DNA of 12,178 nucleotides, taken from the NCBI GenBank assembly GCA_038199755.1, contig JBBPYR010000073.1, positions 1-12,178 of the forward strand, in the 5' to 3' direction. Within the stretch, counting starts at the first letter, position 1. The number at the start of each line of letters is the position of its first letter. The stretch is from JBBPYR01 sp038199755 (GTDB lineage: Bacteria; Chloroflexota; Ktedonobacteria; Ktedonobacterales; Ktedonobacteraceae). The position numbers were made by a program, and so were the translations under genes. Shown piece after piece: positions 7,291-12,178 of the stretch. Below the pieces are notes generated by a model. That model made no database searches, was not told where the DNA came from, and worked only from the letters and a program-made list of their open reading frames with translations.

Positions 7291-9051
7291 TTAGGCTGTT
7301 TTTATGGTGGAGACTGCTTCCAGTCCGAGGTCTTTGATGGCTTGTTCGCGCAGGCGATATTTTTGCACTTTGCCGGTCGCGGTCATGGGGTAAGCGGCAA
7401 CGAATTGGAAATAGCGCGGTATCTTCTGATGGCTAATATGGCCTTGACAGAAGGCGCGGAGCTCCTCTTCGCTCACCTGTTGTCCTTCTTGCGGGCGCAC
7501 GATGGCGAGGAGTTCTTCGCCGAAGAAGGGGTCGGGCACACCGATTACCTGTACATCGGCGACTTTGGGATAGCGAATCAAGAATTCTTCGATTTCACGT
7601 GGAAAGATATTTTCGCCACCACGAATCACCATTTCTTTGAGACGCCCTACGATGTTGATATAGCCATGGGGGTCCATGGTTGCCAAGTCGCCAGTATGCA
7701 GCCAACCTTCTTTATCGATGGTCTCCGCGGTCTTTTCAGGCATGTTGTAGTATCCCTGCATGACGAGGAAGCCACGGCAGCAAAGTTCGCCGCGCTCTCC
7801 GCTGGGAACAGTCTCACCTGTGGCGGGATTGATGATCTTGACATCAATGGCCGGAATGGGAATGCCGACGGTGGCGGATTTCAAGGCAAAGCTATCGTCA
7901 GGTAAGGTCATGGTGATAGCAGCACTGGCCTCAGTTTGACCAAAGATGATGCCGATATCGGCTCCGATACGTTCTTTGGCCTGCTCCATCAGATGCACTG
8001 GTACAGCAGCGGCTCCACAAATGACGATGCGGAGCGAGGAAAGATCGTATTTTTCAAAATCGGGATGGTGCAGCATTGCCATTAGCATGGTTGGAACAGC
8101 ACCAATCAAGGTGCAGCGTTCACTACTGATGACCTGCATAACTTTCACGGGATCAAACGCCAGGATTGGATGAAGGGTCGCACCGATATAGAGCGCGCCA
8201 AGCACAGCGAGGCCACAGGAGCCGACATGGAAGAAGGGCAAGACGACGCAGTTACGATCATCGGGTCGTGTGCCGCCCTGATGGACAATGCTTGCGGCGT
8301 TATTCAATAATCCGTAGTGGCTCAAAACGGCACCTTTGGGGAAGCCTGTTGTGCCAGAGGTGTACTGCACCATGACGGGGTCGGATGGCTGCACGGAGGC
8401 TTGCCGCTCGTGTAGTGTCTCCTGACTGATGCTATCGCCAGCCGAAAGTGTTTCGCTGAAGAGTGCGGGTCGCCAGCCACCCGCTGCGGTGTCAACGGTG
8501 CCAGAGGGCAATGGCCCGATCAAGCTGACATAGCGCAACTTGGGGAGGCGTTCGCTGCTTACCTCACCGAAGTGTGTGCCAGGCGTTACCAGCGAGCGCA
8601 CCGTTTGCACGCAATCATGCTCGCGCACACGTGCCATGAAGAAGAGGGCAATGACGTCACCCTGGTGCAAGACATATTCCAGTTCGGCGGCACGGTAGAG
8701 CGGATTGATGGTCACTAAGACCAGCCCTGCCTTAGCCGTGGCCATTTGCAGGAGTAGCCATTCGGGGAGGTTCGCAGCCCATACAGCTATGTGGTCACCT
8801 TTGTGCAAGCCTAGTGCGAGCAGGCCACGCGCCAAGGCGTCGGCGTGATCGCGGTAATCGCGGTATGTCCAGCGAATATCGAGTAGACCGCCAAATTCTG
8901 GATAGCCGGAATAGACAACCGCTTCTTTGGTTGGGATTTCGCTAGCACGTTGATCGAGAAGATCGCCAATCGTCACATTAAGGAGTTGGCTGCCAGCAGT
9001 CGGTGAGGAATCGGCCTGCCAGTAAGACAGACCATCGTTGGTCATGCCCAT
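7291..9051 (-). CDS. Acyl-CoA synthetase (AMP-binding, fatty-acid CoA ligase type)
   Basis: A 586-residue ANL-superfamily enzyme that would activate a carboxylic acid with ATP to an acyl-adenylate, then form the CoA thioester. The start is ATG 9051, with AGGAGG 5 bases upstream. Motifs in order: P-loop YTSGTTGFPKG (230-240), GQTE (371-374), HTGD with Asp455 for ribose binding, GRLKEMVIRGGENIFP (469-484) at the hinge, and the C-terminal catalytic Lys561 in ATGKVQK. The full length and all core motifs fit a medium- or long-chain acyl-CoA ligase; chain length is not readable. It is divergent from the MaoC-MaoC-SDR operon across 210 bp that contains back-to-back promoter elements, which suggests shared control. 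FadD-like naming would be by analogy only. Confidence 0.92.
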   Translation of the reverse strand: MGMTNDGLSYWQADSSPTAGSQLLNVTIGDLLDQRASEIPTKEAVVYSGYPEFGGLLDIRWTYRDYRDHADALARGLLALGLHKGDHIAVWAANLPEWLLLQMATAKAGLVLVTINPLYRAAELEYVLHQGDVIALFFMARVREHDCVQTVRSLVTPGTHFGEVSSERLPKLRYVSLIGPLPSGTVDTAAGGWRPALFSETLSAGDSISQETLHERQASVQPSDPVMVQYTSGTTGFPKGAVLSHYGLLNNAASIVHQGGTRPDDRNCVVLPFFHVGSCGLAVLGALYIGATLHPILAFDPVKVMQVISSERCTLIGAVPTMLMAMLHHPDFEKYDLSSLRIVICGAAAVPVHLMEQAKERIGADIGIIFGQTEASAAITMTLPDDSFALKSATVGIPIPAIDVKIINPATGETVPSGERGELCCRGFLVMQGYYNMPEKTAETIDKEGWLHTGDLATMDPHGYINIVGRLKEMVIRGGENIFPREIEEFLIRYPKVADVQVIGVPDPFFGEELLAIVRPQEGQQVSEEELRAFCQGHISHQKIPRYFQFVAAYPMTATGKVQKYRLREQAIKDLGLEAVSTIKTA

Positions 9052-9095
9052 AGGATCCTCCTGTTATAGATAAAGGATGCAACTTTCACAACTCG

Positions 9096-9104
9096 ATAAT
9101 ACCA
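9096..9104 (-). promoter_or_regulatory. Extended -10 promoter element for the acyl-CoA synthetase
   Basis: On the minus strand this reads TGG followed by TATTAT, an extended -10 (TGn plus hexamer). A start site about 7 bases downstream would give a leader of roughly 35-40 bases that includes the AGGAGG at 9057-9062. The -35 position (about 9119-9124, TAGTAT) is poor, as is common for extended -10 promoters. Confidence 0.4.
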
Positions 9105-9109
9105 TATGC

Positions 9110-9133
9110 TCAGCAAGAATACTATCTTGCTGA
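9110..9133. promoter_or_regulatory. Inverted repeat between divergent promoters, candidate operator
   Basis: TCAGCAAGA (9110-9118) and TCTTGCTGA (9125-9133) are exact 9-bp inverted repeats with a 6-base spacer. They lie between two outward-facing extended -10 elements and over both presumed -35 positions. This is where a dimeric repressor such as a TetR- or GntR-family acyl-CoA sensor would act. No regulator gene is present in the window. Confidence 0.4.
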
Positions 9134-9135
9134 TG

Positions 9136-9144
9136 TGGTATAGT
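9136..9144 (+). promoter_or_regulatory. Extended -10 promoter element for the MaoC-SDR operon
   Basis: TGG followed by TATAGT forms an extended -10 on the plus strand. The predicted transcript would begin near 9151 and carry a leader of about 110 bases containing a 41-bp hairpin before the GTG start at 9262. The -35 position (about 9116-9121, AGAATA) is weak. Confidence 0.4.
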
Positions 9145-9180
9145 AGTGGCAAACAACGATGTAGGGGCGGCATGAGAGAG

Positions 9181-9221
9181 ATTAACAAATTAGCCATGAA
9201 ATTCATGGCTAATTTGTTAAT
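9181..9221 (+). repeat. Perfect 20-bp-arm hairpin in the leader of the MaoC operon
   Basis: Arms 9181-9200 and 9202-9221 are exact reverse complements around a single A. It lies 40 bp before the probable GTG start of the first MaoC gene and downstream of its likely promoter. It is AT-richer than the gene-end palindromes and is followed by only a short T run (TTTT at 9227-9230). It could be an attenuator, an mRNA-stabilising leader hairpin or an operator. Its position in a divergent promoter region argues against a plain gene-end terminator. Confidence 0.55.
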
Positions 9222-9245
9222 GACGATTTTGACGCCCGTTTTGCT

Positions 9246-9251
9246 AAGGAG
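9246..9251 (+). promoter_or_regulatory. Shine-Dalgarno that selects the GTG start of the first MaoC gene
   Basis: AAGGAG lies 10 bases before GTG 9262. The encoded protein then starts MFDKSKIGQSF, where MaoC-fold N-terminal-type proteins normally begin. Upstream in-frame starts would translate through the hairpin and add residues unlike the family. Confidence 0.6.
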
Positions 9252-9261
9252 CAGCAGAAGC

Positions 9262-9714
9262 GTGTTTGACAAAAGTAAAATTGGTCAAAGCTTTTCCCCT
9301 TTCACTATTGAAGTGGCACGTAACAAGATACACGAGCTGACGACTGCGATTGGTGATGATAATCCTGTGTATCATAGCCGTGAGGGCGCAGAGGCGGCAG
9401 GCCTTCAAGATGTGCCTATTTCGCCAACGACTCCCACCCTGTTTAGCTTCTGGGGTAATACACAGGGAGGACGAAACCTCGCTAGTCTGGGTATCAACGT
9501 GATGCGTATTTTGCATGGAGAAGAGGAGTATGAATACCTGGCCCCCATCTATCCACAAGATGTGCTGACAGGGGTTTCGACGGTGCTTGATGGCAAGAGT
9601 CGCCAGGGAAGGGATGGCTCTACGATGGACATTATCACGATGGAGACTCGTTACACCAATCAGCACAATCAGCCCGTGTTGAACACACGCACAATGGTTG
9701 TCGTGCGCGAATAA
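9262..9714 (+). CDS. MaoC-fold dehydratase N-terminal-type subunit (FAS1_DH-like), probably partner subunit
   Basis: A 150-residue single hot-dog domain of the MaoC_dehydratas_N / FAS1_DH type. The start is GTG 9262, with AAGGAG at 9246-9251; an ATG at 9172 is in frame but would read through the leader hairpin. The family pattern shows in SKIGQSFSPFTIEVARNKI (5-23) and AIGDDNPVYHS (29-39). Where catalytic MaoC proteins have GDxNPxH, this one has Tyr at the His position and His one residue later, so it may lack the catalytic dyad. In HadA/HadB-like systems such a subunit helps bind the acyl chain while its partner catalyses. The second MaoC gene follows 24 bp later, which supports a heteromeric enzyme. 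Substrate is unknown. Confidence 0.78.
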   Translation: MFDKSKIGQSFSPFTIEVARNKIHELTTAIGDDNPVYHSREGAEAAGLQDVPISPTTPTLFSFWGNTQGGRNLASLGINVMRILHGEEEYEYLAPIYPQDVLTGVSTVLDGKSRQGRDGSTMDIITMETRYTNQHNQPVLNTRTMVVVRE

Positions 9715-9738
9715 GTCGAATAAGAGGGAGTTATCTAC

Positions 9739-10182
9739 ATGACCACGCAGGCTACAAAAAAACTCTACTATGAAGATGTTCAGGTTAGTGATGAAATTCC
9801 TCATTTGATCAAGGCACCAGTAACGCACTTGCAATTGGTGCGCTACGCTGGTGCCTCGGGCGATTTCAACCCACTGCACACTGATGCGAAGATCGGCGAG
9901 ATGATCGGCACAGGTGGCATCATCGCACATGGCATGCTCATCATGGGCTTTGTTGGGCAGATGCTCAGCGATTATGTGGGCCCTTTAGCTCTACGCAAGT
10001 TTGGCGTGCGCTTCAGGGGTATGACGCGCCTGGATGATGTGATTACCTGTACGGGAACGATCACCGAGAAGTACGAGGCCGACGGTGAGGCACGGATTGC
10101 GGGCAAGGTGCAGGCCGCAGATCAAAATGGTGATGTGAAGGTGAGCGGAACCTTTGTCGCCGCGCTACCAAAACGACAATAA
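9739..10182 (+). CDS. MaoC-fold (R)-hydratase/dehydratase, catalytic subunit
   Basis: A 147-residue single hot-dog hydratase. It carries the full hydratase-2 motif YAGASGDFNPLHTD (36-49), with probable catalytic Asp42 and His47, followed by GGIIAHGM (59-66), the usual substrate-loop block. The expected reaction is reversible hydration of trans-2-enoyl-CoA or -ACP to the (R)-3-hydroxyacyl form. ATG 9739 is preceded by GAGGGAG about 10 bases upstream. It follows the first MaoC gene by 24 bp and precedes the SDR by 14 bp, so the three are surely co-transcribed. The pairing of an N-terminal-type and a catalytic MaoC protein resembles HadA-HadB of mycobacteria and split hydratases of steroid degradation; which of these it matches cannot be told from sequence alone. 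Confidence 0.87.
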   Translation: MTTQATKKLYYEDVQVSDEIPHLIKAPVTHLQLVRYAGASGDFNPLHTDAKIGEMIGTGGIIAHGMLIMGFVGQMLSDYVGPLALRKFGVRFRGMTRLDDVITCTGTITEKYEADGEARIAGKVQAADQNGDVKVSGTFVAALPKRQ

Positions 10183-10196
10183 GGAGATTCTTTTTC

Positions 10197-11024
10197 ATGG
10201 GTATGCTTGATGGCAAAGTTGCTATTTTGACTGGCTCGGGTCGCGGTATTGGAGCCGCCGCTGCCAAACTCTTCGCATCTGAAGGGGCCTCTGTGGTGGT
10301 GAGTGATCTGGATGCGGCACCTGCTGAGGAGACTGCTGCCGCGATTAGAAATGCGGGTGGCAAGGCGGTTGTGGTCGCTGGCGATGTGACCGACGCGGCA
10401 TTTCCGAAGCAAATTATTCAGGGGACGCTCGATAGCTTTGGCGCGATAGATATTATTGTGAATAACGCAGGCTATACATGGGACGCAGTGATCCAGAATA
10501 TGACCGACAAGCAGTGGCAGGCTATTTTGGATGTGCATGTGACGGCTCCGTTCCGCATTCTGCGCGAGGCATCGCAGTATATTCGTGATGCCGCGAAGAA
10601 AGAGCAGGCCGCGCACGGCAGTGCGAATCCGCGCAAGATTGTCAATGTCTCGTCGGTATCCGGGGTGTATGGCAATGCGGGACAAGCCAACTATTCCACG
10701 GCGAAAGCGGGCATTACGGGATTGACGAAGACGCTGGCAAAAGAATGGGGCCGTTATAATGTACAGGTTAACTGTGTGTGTTATGGCTTCATTGATACAC
10801 GCCTGACCGCGGCAAAAGAGAGTGCCGAGAAGATACAGCGCGCTGGCGAAGATATCGCGCTCGGCGTGCCCGAACAGATGCGCCAGATTGGAGCGATGAT
10901 GATTCCGCTGGGACGCCCCGGCACGCCCGAAGAGGCAGCCGGGCCGATGCTCTTTCTAGCCTCACCGCTCTCGAATTATGTCTCTGGCCACGTGCTAGAG
11001 ATTACAGGTGGGCGCGTAGGCTAA
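10197..11024 (+). CDS. Short-chain dehydrogenase/reductase, FabG-like 3-oxoacyl reductase
   Basis: A 275-residue classical SDR. Cofactor motif TGSGRGIG (12-19), Asp62 in GDVTD for the adenine ring, NNAG (89-92), catalytic Ser153, Tyr166 and Lys170 in NYSTAKAG. The tetrad Asn position of many SDRs reads His114 in LDVHVTAPF. The likely role is NAD(P)-dependent interconversion of 3-oxo- and 3-hydroxyacyl-CoA/ACP, which fits its place directly after the MaoC hydratase pair. Ser38-Asp39 at the end of beta-2 (VVVSDLD) hints at NAD(H) rather than NADP(H). ATG 10197 has AAGGAG overlapping the preceding stop codon, which suggests coupled translation. At 275 residues it is longer than FabG (about 245), from an insert near 130-147 and extra residues around 205-230. 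It is the last gene of the operon, ending before a palindromic terminator. Confidence 0.88.
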   Translation: MGMLDGKVAILTGSGRGIGAAAAKLFASEGASVVVSDLDAAPAEETAAAIRNAGGKAVVVAGDVTDAAFPKQIIQGTLDSFGAIDIIVNNAGYTWDAVIQNMTDKQWQAILDVHVTAPFRILREASQYIRDAAKKEQAAHGSANPRKIVNVSSVSGVYGNAGQANYSTAKAGITGLTKTLAKEWGRYNVQVNCVCYGFIDTRLTAAKESAEKIQRAGEDIALGVPEQMRQIGAMMIPLGRPGTPEEAAGPMLFLASPLSNYVSGHVLEITGGRVG

Positions 11025-11039
11025 AAGAAAAAACACAAA

Positions 11040-11083
11040 ACAAACAAGGCCACGCTGCGAGCTCGCAGTGTGGCCTTGTTTGT
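11040..11083. terminator. 44-bp near-perfect palindrome, bidirectional terminator
   Basis: The arms 11040-11061 and 11062-11083 are reverse complements over 22 positions, with one G/T mismatch (11054 with 11069), centred on GAGCTC with no loop. It sits between the convergent SDR and Gfo/Idh/MocA genes. On the minus strand the stem is followed by a long T-rich tract, so it should terminate the oxidoreductase gene well. The plus-strand exit is less T-rich. Confidence 0.85.
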
Positions 11084-11096
11084 CATGTGTTGTATA

Positions 11097-12122
11097 TCAG
11101 GCATTGAAGACAATAGTGCGTTTTTCGTCCACTGATTGATAGGCCCCAAGAATAACTTTGAGCACGTTGATACCATCCACCTGGGTTTGGATAGGAGTGC
11201 GCTTTTCGGTGAGACACGAAACAAAATCCGCTGTCTCAGCATGGAAGGTGTTGATGCTGGGAAATTCGGCGGCGACGGTCTCCGCGCCACGGATGCGATA
11301 GTATAAGGTATTGCCAGCGCACCAGATTTGGCCGCGTTCGCCCACCAGCGAGAACTTGTTCATATTCGCGGGCGGCTCATAGGCCCAGCTGGTCACGATG
11401 TGGCCAACGGCACCATTGGCAAAGCGCACCAACACCTGGGCTGAGTCTTCGCCGTCCAGTGTGTGAATACGGTGGCGACTAATCATGGCAGTGACCTCAG
11501 TGGGCACGCTCTCCGCTAGGTAGAGGAGCATGTAGGATGGGTGATAGCCAGTATCGATCAATTCGCCGCCACCCATGGTCTCGCGACTACTACGCCAGCT
11601 GGCACCGCTCATATTCCAGGGGTGATAGAAGGCGTCCGAGGTTTGTAATTCATAGACCTGCCCGATCAGTCCTTCCCTGAGCAATTGATGTGCTTGCTGG
11701 ATGGCGGGTAGAAAGAGCTGGTTGTGGGCGCACATCAGCGTCACGCCAGAGGTAGCGATGGCCTCACTGATAGCCTCGGCTTCGGCGAGCGTTAGACAGA
11801 GCGGCTTTTCGCAGAGAATGTGCTTTCCAGCGGTGGCGGCGGCAACAATGGCGTCTTTGTGCAGGTGATGTGGCAAACAAATGTCTACCGCGTCCACATC
11901 GGCCTCGCTAATGAGGGTATGGTAGTCGTTATAGATGGCTGGCCTTGTGCCCCCACTGCCACTACTGCCCCCATGCTCGACACGCTCGGCCATGTTTTGT
12001 GCGTTCTGCTCTACAACATCACTGATTGCCGTGATGCGTGCAGCATCGCCCACTCGTAGATAGCCTTCGGCGTGAAAGGCCGCGATCTCGCCACAGCCGA
12101 TCATTCCGATTTTGATAGTCAT
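11097..12122 (-). CDS. Gfo/Idh/MocA family oxidoreductase
   Basis: A 341-residue NAD(P)-dependent oxidoreductase that would act on a sugar, inositol or related polyol. The N-terminal Rossmann domain has GMIGCGEIA (6-14) and Asp35 at the end of beta-2 (AISD), which favours NAD. HILCEKP (101-107) carries the conserved EKP lysine (Lys106). The C-terminal alpha/beta domain has GGGELIDTGYHPS (184-196), with Asp190 and His194 in the usual catalytic places. A short Gly/Ser run (HGGSSGSGG, 50-58) interrupts the Rossmann domain in a loop. Full length for the family. ATG 12122 is preceded only by a weak purine stretch (AGAAAGAG). No sugar-transport or kinase gene is within the window, so the substrate is open. 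It converges on the SDR gene. Confidence 0.9.
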   Translation of the reverse strand: MTIKIGMIGCGEIAAFHAEGYLRVGDAARITAISDVVEQNAQNMAERVEHGGSSGSGGTRPAIYNDYHTLISEADVDAVDICLPHHLHKDAIVAAATAGKHILCEKPLCLTLAEAEAISEAIATSGVTLMCAHNQLFLPAIQQAHQLLREGLIGQVYELQTSDAFYHPWNMSGASWRSSRETMGGGELIDTGYHPSYMLLYLAESVPTEVTAMISRHRIHTLDGEDSAQVLVRFANGAVGHIVTSWAYEPPANMNKFSLVGERGQIWCAGNTLYYRIRGAETVAAEFPSINTFHAETADFVSCLTEKRTPIQTQVDGINVLKVILGAYQSVDEKRTIVFNA

Positions 12123-12178
12123 AACTATTTTTCTCTTTCTGTATAAGATGAAATGTTCTGGCTTTAAGCTATGTCATA

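Noticed and set aside
7231..7905. A 224-codon plus-strand frame beginning in the 74-bp palindrome
   Set aside because: It is antisense to the conserved C-terminal domain of the acyl-CoA synthetase and has no independent support.
9063..9091. A minus-strand TTGTGA / TATAAC pair with a 17-bp spacer upstream of the acyl-CoA synthetase
   Set aside because: The boxes match well, but transcription would start only a few bases before the ATG and leave out the AGGAGG ribosome site, so the extended -10 at 9096-9104 fits better.
9106..9261. An upstream extension of the first MaoC protein by 52 residues
   Set aside because: It would start inside the promoter region and read through the leader hairpin. 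The family sequence and the AAGGAG site both point to GTG 9262.
1..12178. CRISPR array, insertion sequence, prophage or integron signs
   Set aside because: No spaced direct repeats, transposase or integrase genes, terminal inverted repeats with target duplications, or tRNA-adjacent junctions were found. The long palindromes differ in sequence and sit at gene ends, so they are not copies of one mobile element.

Overview
The window looks like a stretch of ordinary chromosome from a free-living bacterium. The likeliest source is the class Ktedonobacteria (Chloroflexota). That guess rests on protein style: a zinc-ribbon/Pro-Tyr linker protein with a concanavalin-like C-terminus, a LysM plus SLT membrane protein, and a NagZ-like lipoprotein with a Thr/Pro linker. 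It also rests on frequent non-ATG starts (TTG, GTG). It is inference from memory of those families, not a database result. I see no phage, transposase, CRISPR array, tRNA or rRNA.

Layout from left to right. (1) Positions 1-6108 are mostly cell envelope: a GH3 beta-N-acetylhexosaminidase lipoprotein (+, 5' end outside the window), a broken zinc-ribbon/lectin-like gene (-), a LysM lytic transglycosylase (-), a PHP-domain phosphoesterase (+) and a class A penicillin-binding protein (-). The three peptidoglycan enzymes could make (class A PBP), cut (transglycosylase) and recycle or trim (hexosaminidase) the wall, but they are separate transcription units. (2) An AT-rich gap of about 460 bp is followed by a TspO/MBR-family membrane protein (+). 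(3) Positions 7291-11024 form a lipid or acyl-CoA module: an acyl-CoA synthetase (-), divergent from a tight operon of two single-domain MaoC-fold proteins and a short-chain dehydrogenase (+). The synthetase would activate a carboxylic acid as its CoA ester. The MaoC pair would hydrate or dehydrate the 2-enoyl/3-hydroxyacyl stage, and the SDR would interconvert 3-hydroxy and 3-oxo. (4) A Gfo/Idh/MocA oxidoreductase (-) closes the window.

The most notable DNA-level signal is a set of long, almost perfect palindromes. Four sit at gene ends (60, 52, 74 and 44 bp overall) and one of 41 bp sits in the leader of the MaoC operon. They have different sequences but the same placement, usually beginning within a few bases of a stop codon. 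The other notable sites are the divergent acyl-CoA synthetase/MaoC control region, where two extended -10 boxes face away from each other around an inverted repeat, and the decayed zinc-ribbon gene, which appears to have lost its middle and its reading frame. I did not find a convincing undescribed multi-gene system.
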